Shown here: in pieces, positions 10,373 through 18,800 of the stretch
How the letters are laid out: each line of letters begins with the position of its first letter
Position numbering within the stretch: position 1 is the first letter of the stretch
NCBI RefSeq assembly: GCF_003010915.2
Contig: NZ_CP028426.1
Location: forward strand, 2,480,001-2,544,000
Reading direction: 5' to 3'
DNA: 64,000 nucleotides
Source: Gulosibacter molinativorax
Lineage (GTDB): Bacteria; Actinomycetota; Actinomycetes; Actinomycetales; Microbacteriaceae
The notes under the pieces: model-generated
Told to the model about the DNA's origin: nothing
Seen by the model: the letters and a program-made list of their open reading frames with translations, nothing else
The model's database searches: none
Translations under genes and position numbers: made by a program

Positions 10373-11371
10373 CTACGAGGTGATGGGGGCGGCGGATGCT
10401 GCGGGCAGGGCCGGTGCGCTGGTTGCCGCGCCTTCGCTGGCCGCTGCCTGGCGGGCCTTCAAGGCCTTGCGCTCAAGCGCAGCCTTGCGGTTGCGGCGAG
10501 CGAGCCGGATGAACAGCGGCAGTGTGATGCCGATGTACAGAACCCACGCGATCACCTCGAGCCAGGACATCTGCGGGGCGAAACCGATCGTGCCCTTGAG
10601 GAGCGCGGCCAGGAATCCAGATGGTTCGATCACGTTCTGGACGTCGAAGGCCCAGCCGAACGGGAAGGCCTCGAAGCCGACGAGTACGTTGCCCGTGGCC
10701 GGGTCGATGGGCGTGATCGCGCCACCCGAGAAAGGCCCGGGCAGCACGCCGGCCTCCTGGAGGTCATGGATGCCGTAGGCAAGGATGCCGGCGGACATGA
10801 CGATCAGGAACGCGCCCGACCAGGTGAAGAACTTCCCCAGATCGAACTTCAGCATGCCGCGGTAAAGCAGGTAGCCGAGACCGGCAGAGACGAGTAGGCC
10901 GGTGAACGCGCCGACGATCGCGAGGGCGCTGTCGAGCCAGCCGTACAGCATGAGCGTGGTTTCGATACCCTCGCGCGCGGCCGTGACAAACGCGATCCAA
11001 AAGATACTCGCGGCGCCGCCAACGAGCAGCGCGCGGTCGACGTTGCCCTCGACCTCGGCCTTAACTCGGGAACCGGCCGACATCATCCAGAACGCCATGC
11101 CCGTAACGAGCACGACGGCGAGCAGCGACATCGAGCCGCCGATGATCTCCTGTGCCTGGAACGAGAGTCCGTAGCGCCCGAAGGTGAAGAACGCGCCGAG
11201 CGCCAGCGAGAGCACGACGGCCGCGCCGATGCCCAACCAGATTGGTCGGCGCAACTCTCCGCGGCCGAGCTTGCGGATGTACGCGATGAGAAGGCCGACG
11301 ACGAGCGCGACTTCCAGGCCCTCGCGGAGGCCAACCAAGAGTGCTGCAAGGAACATGCGAGCTGAATCCAT
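10373..11371 (-). CDS. efeU: EfeU, FTR1-family iron permease
   Basis: 332 residues with about seven membrane helices. Two REGxE motifs, REGLE in the first helix and REGIE in the fourth, are the iron-translocating signature of the FTR1/OFeT family. The C-terminus is Ala/Lys-rich and cytoplasmic. The start is ambiguous: ATG 11371 has AGGA too close to it, while ATG 11356 gives the homologue-like start MFLAALLVGLREG. The DtxR-type box is about 50 nt upstream. Confidence 0.94.
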   Translation of the reverse strand: MDSARMFLAALLVGLREGLEVALVVGLLIAYIRKLGRGELRRPIWLGIGAAVVLSLALGAFFTFGRYGLSFQAQEIIGGSMSLLAVVLVTGMAFWMMSAGSRVKAEVEGNVDRALLVGGAASIFWIAFVTAAREGIETTLMLYGWLDSALAIVGAFTGLLVSAGLGYLLYRGMLKFDLGKFFTWSGAFLIVMSAGILAYGIHDLQEAGVLPGPFSGGAITPIDPATGNVLVGFEAFPFGWAFDVQNVIEPSGFLAALLKGTIGFAPQMSWLEVIAWVLYIGITLPLFIRLARRNRKAALERKALKARQAAASEGAATSAPALPAASAAPITS

Positions 11372-11419
11372 TCCTGTGATCGCGGCATCTGAACCGCGGG
11401 ATGAGAATCAGCATACACA

Positions 11420-11438
11420 GAGGTAAGGCTTACCTAAA
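11420..11438. promoter_or_regulatory. DtxR/IdeR-type iron box before efeU
   Basis: GAGGTAAGGCTTACCTAAA matches the 19-bp consensus TTAGGTTAGSCTAACCTAA with both half-sites intact. It sits about 50 nt upstream of efeU, where a repressor with iron bound would block transcription of efeUOB. Confidence 0.85.
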
Positions 11439-11541
11439 TCTTTTTTTCGGTGGGATGCGCAACACCACCACGCCTGTTGGCAAACAGACGAACGCGCCGC
11501 CCCGTACATCAATGATGCATCGCGGGCAGCGCGTGTCTAGG

Positions 11542-11560
11542 TTAGGTGAGCCTTGTTCTT
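11542..11560. promoter_or_regulatory. Second, weaker DtxR-like site
   Basis: TTAGGTGAGCCT matches the left and central half of the DtxR consensus, but the right half is degenerate. It lies about 105 bp from the strong box. Confidence 0.4.
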
Positions 11561-11579
11561 TCGCCGCGATACGCGCGAC

Positions 11580-11657
11580 CTCGATACGCGCCTGCGGCGC
11601 TACTCGGCCAGCGGGCCCGTCGGTCACCGAGTAGGCGCGCAGCGCCGTATCGAGGTG
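11580..11657. repeat. Interspersed repeat family 1, inverted pair
   Basis: An inverted unit (CTCGATACGCGCC..GCTACTCGG) is followed after a 20-bp spacer by a forward unit (CCGAGTAGGCGCG..GTATCGAG), giving a long palindrome just downstream of the purA stop. The 296-bp efeU-purA interval holds only this and the DtxR sites. Confidence 0.75.
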
Positions 11658-11667
11658 CGGCTGCGTC

Positions 11668-12957
11668 CTAGTCGCCGAGGAGGTTGTGTCGCTCGATGAT
11701 GTGGTCGCGGGCCGGCCCCGTACCGATCGCCGAGATGCGCGCGCCCGAGAGTTCCTCGACCGCGAGCACGTAGTCCTGCGCGTTCTTCGGCAGGTCCTCG
11801 AACTTCTGGATGCCCGAGATGTCCTCTTCCCAGCCCGGGAATTCCTCGTAGATCGGCTTCGCGTGGTGGATGTCGGACTGCGACATCGGCATCTCGTCGA
11901 AGCGCTGGCCCTCGACGTCGTAGGCGACGCATACCGGAATCGTCTCGAATGTCGAGAGCACGTCGAGCTTCGTCATCACGATGTCGGTGAGGCCGTTGAT
12001 GCGCGACGCGTAGCGGGCAACGACCGAGTCGAACCAGCCGGTGCGGCGCGGGCGGCCGGTGGTCGTGCCGAACTCGCCGCCGCGTTCGCGCAGCTTCTCG
12101 CCGAACTCGTCGTCGAGCTCGGTCGGGAACGGCCCGGAACCGACGCGCGTGATGTACGCCTTCTGGATGCCGACGAGCCGGTCGATCTCGCGCGTCGAAA
12201 TACCCGAACCGGTCGCGACACCCCCGGCGGTGGCCGAGGACGAGGTCACGTACGGATAGGTGCCGTGGTCAATATCGAGCATGGTCGCCTGGCCAGCCTC
12301 GAAGACGACGTTCTTGCCCGCCTCGAGCGCCTGGTGCAGCTCGAGCGCGGTGTCGCCGACCATGGGGCGCACGCGCTCCGCGAACGGCAGCAGGCTGTCC
12401 GCGATCTCGTCGACCGAGAACGCGCGGCGGTTGTACGCCTTCACGAGCAGCTCGTTCTTCTGCACGAGCGCGCCCTCGATCTTCTGGCGCAAGATGCCCT
12501 CATCAAAGAGGTCCTGCATCCGAATACCGACGCGCGACATCTTGTCGGCGTAGGTCGGGCCGATGCCGCGACCGGTCGTGCCGATGCGGCGCTTGCCGAG
12601 GAAGCGCTCGGTCACCTGGTCGAGCGCGCGATTGTACTCGGGGATGATGTGCGCGTTGCCCGAGATCCGCAGCTTCGAGATGTCGATGCCGCGCTCATCG
12701 AGGTGCTCGAGCTCTTCGAAGAGCACGTTGAGGTCCACGACCACGCCGTTGCCGATCACCGGTGTCACGCCGGGCGAGAGGATACCGGACGGCAGCAGGT
12801 GCAGCGCGTACTTCTCGTCGCCAATCACGACGGTGTGGCCGGCATTGTTGCCGCCGTTGAACTTCACCACATAGTCGATCCGGTTTCCGAGCAGGTCGGT
12901 CGCTTTGCCCTTACCCTCGTCGCCCCACTGGGTGCCGATGATCGCAATGCCTGGCAT
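11668..12957 (-). CDS. purA: Adenylosuccinate synthetase PurA
   Basis: 429 residues. It joins IMP and Asp using GTP in AMP synthesis. [11 protein letters not shown] (residues 8-18) is the GTP/IMP loop with the catalytic Asp, and GNNAGHT contains the catalytic His. [12 protein letters not shown] and [13 protein letters not shown] are further signatures, as is [19 protein letters not shown] replaces the EGAQGT of E. coli, a variant I associate with actinobacteria. A strong AAGGAGATGAG precedes the ATG. It stands alone here. Confidence 0.97.
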   Translation of the reverse strand: MPGIAIIGTQWGDEGKGKATDLLGNRIDYVVKFNGGNNAGHTVVIGDEKYALHLLPSGILSPGVTPVIGNGVVVDLNVLFEELEHLDERGIDISKLRISGNAHIIPEYNRALDQVTERFLGKRRIGTTGRGIGPTYADKMSRVGIRMQDLFDEGILRQKIEGALVQKNELLVKAYNRRAFSVDEIADSLLPFAERVRPMVGDTALELHQALEAGKNVVFEAGQATMLDIDHGTYPYVTSSSATAGGVATGSGISTREIDRLVGIQKAYITRVGSGPFPTELDDEFGEKLRERGGEFGTTTGRPRRTGWFDSVVARYASRINGLTDIVMTKLDVLSTFETIPVCVAYDVEGQRFDEMPMSQSDIHHAKPIYEEFPGWEEDISGIQKFEDLPKNAQDYVLAVEELSGARISAIGTGPARDHIIERHNLLGD

Positions 12958-13022
12958 GAACTCATCTCCTTGAGGAATGCATCCTTGATTACTGCGCCGT
13001 CAAAGACGCAAACAGGTCAACT

Positions 13023-13463
13023 CTACTGGGCGACGCCATCCAGCTTCTCGATAGCGGCCTCAGCTTCGGAGTCGGCGTCGCGCAAGAGAGCGGTGAGCCG
13101 CTCGACCTCGTCGTTCTCACCGATCGCCTCGGCGGCCCGGCGCAGCTGCCAGAATGATCGCAGCACGCCCTGGTTCGGCTCGTGCGACCACGGAATCGGC
13201 CCCTGGCCACGCCAGCCTGACTTGCGCAGCGCATCCAACCCGCGGTGATAACCAACTCGGCTGTACGCGTAGGCCTCGAGGATGCGGCCGTCGACGAACT
13301 CGCGCTGCGCCGCCTCGGCCCAGGCGAGGGATGATTTGGGATGCTTCTCGACGATAGCCGCGAGCGCGTGCTTTTCGCGGGGCAGGTGGCTGAGGTCATC
13401 GAGTACTTCGGGCTCTTCGTCGAGCCGCGTCTCGGGGATACCAAGGAGATTATTTGAAGTCAT
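13023..13463 (-). CDS. DUF3151 family protein
   Basis: 146 residues matching the actinobacterial DUF3151 family: LPREKHALAAIVEKHPKSSLAWAEAA and the aromatic segment GYHRGLDALRKSGWRGQGPIPW are its conserved parts. The helical, TPR-like N-terminus suggests protein binding. Function is unknown; the gene is widely kept in Actinobacteria near purA or fructose-bisphosphate aldolase genes, as here. A CATAAT hexamer 6 nt from the ATG could make it leaderless. Confidence 0.8.
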   Translation of the reverse strand: MTSNNLLGIPETRLDEEPEVLDDLSHLPREKHALAAIVEKHPKSSLAWAEAAQREFVDGRILEAYAYSRVGYHRGLDALRKSGWRGQGPIPWSHEPNQGVLRSFWQLRRAAEAIGENDEVERLTALLRDADSEAEAAIEKLDGVAQ

Positions 13464-13506
13464 AGTTTCATTATGGCCAGGAACAGGTTAGGTTTCCTTT
13501 CAGTAC

Positions 13507-13631
13507 ACGTGCTCCGGGGTCGGTGAAAATCCGAACCGGTGGTTAAAGTCCACGACCCGCTGGTTTCGGCTGGCGGTTGATTCGGTGTAATTCCGAAACC
13601 GACGGTCATAGTCCGGATGGGAGGCGCGCGT
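13507..13631 (+). ncRNA. FMN riboswitch (RFN element)
   Basis: The conserved RFN blocks appear in order: CCGGGGTCGGTGAAAATCCG, ACCGGTGGTTAAAGTCC, the GTGTAATTCCGAAACCGAC block and GTCATAGTCCGGATGGGAG. P1 forms between ACGTGC (13507-13512) and GCGCGT (13626-13631). The 100-nt leader that follows contains CTCCTCCGGAG before a weak AGAAAG ribosome site, so translational control is plausible. It controls the flavin transporter genes that follow. Confidence 0.95.
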
Positions 13632-13730
13632 GAGCTGCAGAACATCCGAGTTGGCTGGCCTGTAGCGACAACCACATTCGTGCCTTCCCTTGTCTTACCC
13701 ACCTCCTCCGGAGCTGGAAGCAGAAAGACA

Positions 13731-14594
13731 ATGGCACGAAATTCCCGCACCGACTGGTCGCGCATCCTGGCGCCGGTGCTGCTCGCGATCATCGTGGTCG
13801 CTGTTTGGGAGACCGCGGTGCGAAGCGGCGCCGTGAGCGCAATGTTCCTCCCCGCGCCGAGCGACTTGATCGCACGATTCTGGCTCGAGCTGACGCAAGG
13901 ACCACTCCTCGACCACACTTGGCAGACGCTGATCGCCGCGCTGATGGGCACCGTGCTGGCGACGCTGGTCGCGGTTCCGCTCGGCTATCTCATCGCGCGA
14001 ATCGACTGGGTCGACATGGCCGTGACTCCGTACGTCACCGCATCCCAGGCCATCCCCGCCGTCGCCGTTGCGCCGCTACTTGCCCTGTGGATCGGCTACG
14101 GCCTCACGCCGATCGCGATTCTGTGCGCGGTCGTCGCGTTCTTTCCGATGCTCATCACCACGACGATTGGCGTGCGTGCGCTGCCACAGGATGTGCTCGA
14201 GGCGGCTCGGCTTGACGGTGCGAACACGTGGCAATCGCTCGCGTGGGTCGAGGCGCCGCTTGCGATGCCCAGCGTGCTCGCTGGCATCCGCGCGGGTGTC
14301 GCGCTGTCGGTGACCGGCGCCGTGGTCGGCGAGTTCACGATGGGCGGCAAGGGCCTCGGCATGCTGCTCACGCTGTTTCGGGATGCGAACGACACCGAGG
14401 GGATGTTCGCGACGCTCCTCATGCTCGTGATCCTCGCGGTCGGGATGTTCACGGTGCTGCGGGTGCTCGAGTCGCTCGCGAATCGCCGCCAGCGACGCAC
14501 CTCGAGCGACATGCGTCAGCAGCTGGATGCCGCATCCGAGAACGACCAAGTCATGACGGTGCCGCTGGTCGATGCGGCACCTCTCGATCGTTGA
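13731..14594 (+). CDS. ribX: ABC transporter permease under FMN riboswitch (RibX-like flavin uptake)
   Basis: 287 residues with about six membrane helices and the BPD_transp_1 EAA loop (EAARLDGANTWQSLAWVEAPLAMP). It resembles permeases of the ThiXYZ/SsuC type. The FMN riboswitch immediately upstream and the NMT1-like binding protein downstream match the RibXY riboflavin uptake architecture described in other bacteria. ATG 13731 gives a normal N-terminus; the frame is open to 13617, but that part lies in the riboswitch. No ATPase gene is adjacent. The stop codon TGA is part of a family 1 repeat. Confidence 0.85.
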   Translation: MARNSRTDWSRILAPVLLAIIVVAVWETAVRSGAVSAMFLPAPSDLIARFWLELTQGPLLDHTWQTLIAALMGTVLATLVAVPLGYLIARIDWVDMAVTPYVTASQAIPAVAVAPLLALWIGYGLTPIAILCAVVAFFPMLITTTIGVRALPQDVLEAARLDGANTWQSLAWVEAPLAMPSVLAGIRAGVALSVTGAVVGEFTMGGKGLGMLLTLFRDANDTEGMFATLLMLVILAVGMFTVLRVLESLANRRQRRTSSDMRQQLDAASENDQVMTVPLVDAAPLDR

Positions 14595-14659
14595 GTAGCG
14601 CCGAAGGCGCATATCGAAACCCACGCTTATTGAGTAGCGCCGAAGGCGCGTATCGAAAT
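14593..14659 (+). repeat. Two direct family 1 repeat units between ribX and ribY
   Basis: Two nearly identical copies of TTGAGTAGCGCCGAAGGCGC followed by RTATCGAAA (14591-14617 and 14630-14658). Each contains a GCGCC-GAA-GGCGC hairpin. They sit inside an operon, so they may set the permease to binding-protein expression ratio as REP elements do. Confidence 0.8.
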
Positions 14660-14675
14660 ATCAAAGGAGCCCCAA

Positions 14676-15713
14676 ATGTCCACCAACCGATTCCCCCGCG
14701 CGCTGAAGGCACTCGCGACGACGGCCGTCGCCGCCCTCGCCCTCGTGGGCTGCCAGGCGGGCTCGCCCGGCGCATCCGAAACCACGGGGGCAGCCGGAAC
14801 CGGCGAGCCGCTGACGATCGGCTTGACCTACACCCCGAACATCCAGTTTGCGCCGTTCTATGTAGCGGAGGAGCTCGGCTACTTCGACGAGGCGGGCGTG
14901 AACGTCGAGCTGCGCCACCACGGCGAGAGCGAAGAGCTCTTCGGCGCGCTCAAGACCGGCGACGAGCAGCTCGTGTACGCGGGCGGGGACGAGATCGTGC
15001 AGGGCGTCTCGGGCGGAGTGCCCGTGCAGTCGGTTGCGACGCTCTACAACACGTACCCGGCCGTGCTGATCGTGCCCGCTGACTCGGATATTCAGAGCGC
15101 GGCCGACCTCGCTGGCCACTCGGTTGGCACGCCCGGCCCGTACGGTCAGACGTACTTTGCGCTGCTCGCGATGCTCGAGGGCGCTGGGCTGAGTGAGGCG
15201 GACGTCGACGTGCAGCACATCGGCTTCACGCAGCAGGCCGCGCTGTCGTCCGGCAAGGTGGATGCGGTGATGGGCTTCGCGAATAACGACGCGGTGCAGT
15301 TCGCGGCGCAGGGCATGGATGTGCGGGTCATCGAGGCCGTGGACTCTTCGGCTCCGACGCTGGTCGGGCCGGCTCTGGGTGCCGAAACGAGCGTGATTGC
15401 CGAGCGCGGCTCGGACGTGACCGCGGTGCTCGGCGCTGTGAAGCAGGCGATCGAGTACATCGCGCAGAACCCTGACGAGACGATCGAGATCTCGGCCTCG
15501 TACATCCCGACGATGACGACTCAGGAGCAGAAGGACGCGGCCCTCGCGACGCTCGAGGCGACCATCCCGCTGATGGAGGCCGACGGTGACCTGCCGTTGC
15601 TCACGAACAACCCCGACACGTGGGCCGCGATGACCGAGTTCATGCTCGAGGCCGGAATCATCACCGAGCCCGTTGCCCCCGAGGACGCCTTCACCAACGA
15701 GCTGCTGCCGTAG
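14676..15713 (+). CDS. ribY: Flavin ABC transporter substrate-binding lipoprotein (RibY-like, NMT1 domain)
   Basis: 345 residues. A signal peptide ends at a lipobox (LALVGC), followed by an NMT1/ThiY-type periplasmic domain: PNIQFAPFYVAEELGYFDEAGVNVEL is its hallmark opening. It would bind riboflavin or a related flavin outside the membrane and pass it to the RibX-like permease. AAAGGAG precedes the ATG. Substrate assignment rests on the FMN riboswitch, since ThiY (pyrimidine) proteins have the same fold. An ATPase must come from elsewhere in the genome. Confidence 0.85.
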   Translation: MSTNRFPRALKALATTAVAALALVGCQAGSPGASETTGAAGTGEPLTIGLTYTPNIQFAPFYVAEELGYFDEAGVNVELRHHGESEELFGALKTGDEQLVYAGGDEIVQGVSGGVPVQSVATLYNTYPAVLIVPADSDIQSAADLAGHSVGTPGPYGQTYFALLAMLEGAGLSEADVDVQHIGFTQQAALSSGKVDAVMGFANNDAVQFAAQGMDVRVIEAVDSSAPTLVGPALGAETSVIAERGSDVTAVLGAVKQAIEYIAQNPDETIEISASYIPTMTTQEQKDAALATLEATIPLMEADGDLPLLTNNPDTWAAMTEFMLEAGIITEPVAPEDAFTNELLP

Positions 15714-16066
15714 CGCGCGAGGCGCGGCTTGTTGCGTCGCGCCTAGTGCGGCGCCTTCCCGCATCCCCTCCGCAAATCCGTCACTCGATGTAGTCGAGGA
15801 TGCATCAAATGCATTGAGTGACGGGCCTGCGGGGTGACCCTAAGGGATCCGTCACCCGATGCAGTCCCAGGCCCACCAAGTGCATCCAGCGACGGGCCTG
15901 CCCAGCGACCCCCAGAGATACGTCACTCGACGTTCTTGAGCCGTCTCCGAGTGCATCGAGTGCCGGATTTGTATGGAAGCCAACCGCAGACCCGTCACTC
16001 GATGCAGTCTCCGGCTCACCAAGTGCATCCAGCGACGAGTTTGCTGAGGGGACGGGCGTGCTCCTC
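15714..16066. repeat. Array of four palindromic family 2 repeats (CGTCACTCGATG...CATCGAGTGACG)
   Basis: Four imperfect palindromic units begin near 15778, 15849, 15919 and 15993, each with a CGTCACTCGATG-like left arm and a GTGCATCCAGCGACG-like right arm, spaced about 70 bp. No gene is supported here. The units end just before the first HNH_repeat gene. Unit sequence is variable, arms are inverted, and there are no cas genes, so this is not a CRISPR. Confidence 0.8.
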
Positions 16067-16072
16067 TATGGT
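16067..16072 (+). promoter_or_regulatory. -10 element (TATGGT) of leaderless HNH_repeat gene
   Basis: TATGGT, 7 nt, then ATG 16080. The ATG at 16068 lies inside this hexamer, so 16080 is the more likely start. Confidence 0.5.
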
Positions 16073-16079
16073 GGAACGC

Positions 16080-16751
16080 ATGATGCCGGAATCGGAGCTC
16101 GTCGCCCATCTTCAGACGTGGGCTAGCCAAGCATCCTCGTTTCGGCTGACTGACTACGGAGATTGGGCGCGCGCGAACGAGGCGCCCAGCGCATCCACGC
16201 TAATCCTCCGCTTCGGGAGCTGGAGCGAGGCGATGCGCGCCGCCGGGCTCGAGGACAAGATCACGAGCGTGCGGCAGCAGCGGCGCGTGATCTCGAACGC
16301 GGAGCTGTGGGCGAGCGTGGTCGCGTACCTCCGCGCCGACCGCAAGAGCCATTCGTTCGCCGACCTCAAGGTGTGGATGCAGCAGCAAGAATTGCCGAGC
16401 GCCGCGACGGTGCGGGCACGGCTCGGCAAGTGGTCGGAGGTGCGGGACACCGCCGAGAAAGTGATCGCCTACGCTGACGCCCAATCGCCAACGCCTTGGG
16501 AATTTGCGGACGAGGTGCTCTCGATCGTGCCCGGCGAAGGTCCGCGGCGCGAGCACACCGACGACGCCTGCTATTCGGCCCTCCATCGAGTCGCGACGGT
16601 GCTGGATGGGCCAATCACTGTGGCGCAGTATGACAAGGTTCGTGCCCCTGCCGAACCGAGCTCGGGCGTGCTCATGAAGCGATACGGCAGCTGGTACGAG
16701 TCGCTGCAGTGGGCCGATCTCGGCGACCGCGCGACGTCGGCGCGGGCGTAG
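16080..16751 (+). CDS. HNH_repeat (homing-endonuclease-associated repeat) protein A, no nuclease domain
   Basis: About 223 residues that break into three units of roughly 50-55 residues. Unit 1 ends in LRFGSWSEAMRAAGL, unit 2 in RLGKWSEVRDTA and unit 3 in KRYGSWYESLQWADL. The FGSWxEAxxxAGL ending is the signature of the HNH_repeat family (PF18780), small modules thought to bind DNA beside homing endonucleases. No HNH, GIY or other catalytic motif is present. It is a clear paralogue of the next gene, matching it over the full repeat region, but lacks that gene's N-terminal HTH. GC content is host-like. Function unknown; DNA binding is inferred. Confidence 0.75.
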   Translation: MMPESELVAHLQTWASQASSFRLTDYGDWARANEAPSASTLILRFGSWSEAMRAAGLEDKITSVRQQRRVISNAELWASVVAYLRADRKSHSFADLKVWMQQQELPSAATVRARLGKWSEVRDTAEKVIAYADAQSPTPWEFADEVLSIVPGEGPRREHTDDACYSALHRVATVLDGPITVAQYDKVRAPAEPSSGVLMKRYGSWYESLQWADLGDRATSARA

Positions 16752-16780
16752 TCGCCGCTCTGCAACGGATCTCACGAATA

Positions 16781-16803
16781 TTGTCGGTGGCTGGTGCCAC
16801 TAT
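16781..16803 (+). promoter_or_regulatory. PafBC/RecA-independent damage-type promoter before HNH_repeat gene B
   Basis: TTGTCGGTG, exactly 8 nt, then CACTAT. This fits the mycobacterial RecA-independent (PafBC-dependent) motif TTGTCRGTG-N8-TANNNT except for C instead of T at the first -10 base. A transcript would start near 16810, leaving a leader of about 38 nt with GGAG before ATG 16848. Confidence 0.65.
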
Positions 16804-16847
16804 CCATTCATTGGACGTGAAAGTTATCGACGACGTTGGAGAACCCA

Positions 16848-17888
16848 ATGACCCAAGACAAACCTGTGGAGAGTGGCCTCTTTGAACGGGACAGTCGGAT
16901 CGTTGCTCGCCTGCTGGACGGTCAAAATCTCCAGCAAGTTGGCGAGGAGTTCGGACTTACCCGCGAACGCATCCGACAGATAGCTAAAAAGCGCGGCGTG
17001 GATGTGCTGAAAATTAGAGAATCCAAGAAGAACGGTCAAGCTCGGAAATTTCGAGACCTAAGTTCGGCCGTTGAAAAGTTCTCAATTCAGCATCCGCTAG
17101 CGAGCGTGGATGAGATCGCGTTGAAATTCAACTTGGATCTCGAAACTGCGGAGCGGGCACTCGGGCGTCGAGTGGCCATTCATAGGCCACGCGAGCTCGC
17201 CGTCAGTCGGACGTTCACTGACGACGAAATGCTCGACCATCTCAGAATCTGGGCAAAGTCAGCATCAAATTTCCGCCGAGAGGACTACGAGAACTGGGCG
17301 GAAGATACTGATTTTGTATCACCAGCGACGTTGACTCTTCGATTCGGTAGTTGGGGCGAGTCAATGCGTCGAGCAGGTCTCGGGCACTTGACCGAGAACC
17401 GATCACTTCGGAAAGTTATCTCCGACCTCGAACTCTGGGCTTGCGTAGTTCAATACTTGAAATCAGATCGCGATCGATACTCATTCGGAGATCTCGGTGT
17501 TTGGCTCCGAAAATCCGCCCTGCCAAGCGCAGAACTCGTACGGTCGCGCCTCGGTAAGTGGCTAGACGTGCGCGAAACCGCACTTCGAATCATCGATTAC
17601 GAGAACAACTCAGCACCGGGCACGTGGACATTTGCGGACGAGGTTTTAAGCACTGTCCCCGGTGAGGCAAAGCGACGCGAATTTTCTCCTGAGGAAACCC
17701 GCGCAGCTCTGAGACGGGTGGCTGCGTTAGACCGAGGAAAGATCACCGTGGCGAAATATGATTCGCTGCGGTTAGAAGACGAACCCAGTTCGGGCTTAAT
17801 TATGACTCGAAATGGCGGCAGCTGGCACGATGCACTCGTCGACGCCGGCCTCGGCGACCGTGCGAATCGCCCACGCGACAGGTCGTAG
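16848..17888 (+). CDS. HNH_repeat protein B with N-terminal sigma-4.2-like HTH
   Basis: 346 residues. Residues about 15-50 contain QQVGEEFGLTRERIRQIAKK, nearly identical to the region 4.2 HTH of housekeeping sigma factors, followed by a second helical pair. Then come three HNH_repeat units ending in LRFGSWGESMRRAGL, RLGKWLDVRETAL and GGSWHDALVDAGL, collinear with protein A. No nuclease motif is visible. Base composition is clearly more AT-rich than its neighbours and GGATGC hexamers are scarce, which suggests later acquisition. GGAG precedes ATG 16848. The damage-type promoter upstream suggests induction by DNA damage. A regulator or DNA-binding accessory factor is inferred. Confidence 0.75.
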   Translation: MTQDKPVESGLFERDSRIVARLLDGQNLQQVGEEFGLTRERIRQIAKKRGVDVLKIRESKKNGQARKFRDLSSAVEKFSIQHPLASVDEIALKFNLDLETAERALGRRVAIHRPRELAVSRTFTDDEMLDHLRIWAKSASNFRREDYENWAEDTDFVSPATLTLRFGSWGESMRRAGLGHLTENRSLRKVISDLELWACVVQYLKSDRDRYSFGDLGVWLRKSALPSAELVRSRLGKWLDVRETALRIIDYENNSAPGTWTFADEVLSTVPGEAKRREFSPEETRAALRRVAALDRGKITVAKYDSLRLEDEPSSGLIMTRNGGSWHDALVDAGLGDRANRPRDRS

Positions 17889-17976
17889 CGAATCGGCCGG
17901 ATGACGAATCCATCCCCGCGCATCCGCCTACCCAGCCGCGGTACTACCCTCGAGGGTGGACTTGGAGAGGGAGCGG

Positions 17977-18606
17977 ATGAGCGAAACACACGAGCTATCG
18001 ACGTACGGGGTTGGGCCGTGGGAGGGCGAGTGGCCCGACGATCCGCGATACGATCGCGAACTGCTCGAGCACGGTGACACGCGCAACGTCATCGATCGCT
18101 TCCGCTACTGGACGATGGATGCGATCATCGCCGACCTCGATGAGACGCGGCATCCATTCCACGTCGCGATCGAGAACTGGCAGCACGACATGAACATCGG
18201 CTCGATCGTGCGCTCGGCGAACGCATTCGGCGCGAATACCGTGCATATCGTGGGTCGCAAGCGCTGGAATAAGCGCGGCGCGATGGTCACCGATCGATAC
18301 CAGCACGTCATGCACCACGAGACGGTGGATGCGTTCGTCGAGTGGGCGCGGGGTGCCGGCATGCCGATCATCGCGATCGACAATGTTCCCGGATGCGTGC
18401 CGATCGAGACGACGCCGCTGCCCGAGCGCTGCGTGTTCCTGTTTGGGCAGGAGGGCCCGGGACTCACGAAGGCCGCCGTTGCCGCCGCCGAGCAGGTGAT
18501 TGAGATTACGCAGTTCGGGTCGACGCGCTCGATCAATGCATCCGCTGCCGCCGCCGTGACGATGCACGACTGGGTGCTGCAGCACGTCTACGGCCGCAAG
18601 CCTTAG
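17977..18606 (+). CDS. TrmH/SpoU family RNA 2'-O-ribose methyltransferase
   Basis: 209 residues of the trefoil-knot SPOUT class. NWQHDMNIGSIVRSANAFGANTVHIVG is motif 1 with the catalytic Arg; LFGQEGPGL is motif 2; and GSTRSINASAAAAVTMHDWV motif 3, where the knot binds SAM. The substrate RNA (tRNA or rRNA) cannot be told from sequence alone. ATG 17977 has GAGAGGGAG before it; a GTG at 17956 is in frame but lacks such a site. It lies between the HNH_repeat pair and a family 2 repeat array. Confidence 0.9.
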   Translation: MSETHELSTYGVGPWEGEWPDDPRYDRELLEHGDTRNVIDRFRYWTMDAIIADLDETRHPFHVAIENWQHDMNIGSIVRSANAFGANTVHIVGRKRWNKRGAMVTDRYQHVMHHETVDAFVEWARGAGMPIIAIDNVPGCVPIETTPLPERCVFLFGQEGPGLTKAAVAAAEQVIEITQFGSTRSINASAAAAVTMHDWVLQHVYGRKP

Positions 18607-18622
18607 TCGGGCGTAATACTGA

Positions 18623-18790
18623 ACCGCATCGAGTGACGGATCGCTGGCGGCCGCCCCACAGGCCCGTCACTGGATGCACTTGGAAGCCCCGCGACCGCAT
18701 CGAGCGACGGATCATTGGCCGGCCCTCCCGCAAGCCCGTCGCTGGATGCACTTGGAAGCCTCGCGATTACATCGAGCGACGGATTTGCCG
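18623..18790. repeat. Family 2 palindromic repeat array, about 70-bp period
   Basis: CATCGAGTGACGGATC... and CCGTCACTGGATGCACTTG alternate through two and a half units of about 70 bp, sharing arms with 15778-16040 and 29044-29212. It lies between the convergent trmH-type and DNA methyltransferase genes and may be a bidirectional terminator. Confidence 0.75.
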
Positions 18791-18800
18791 AAGTAGGGAG

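Noticed and set aside
15778..18790. Family 2 arrays as a CRISPR
   Set aside because: Units are inverted palindromes with divergent arms and variable spacing, and no cas gene is nearby.
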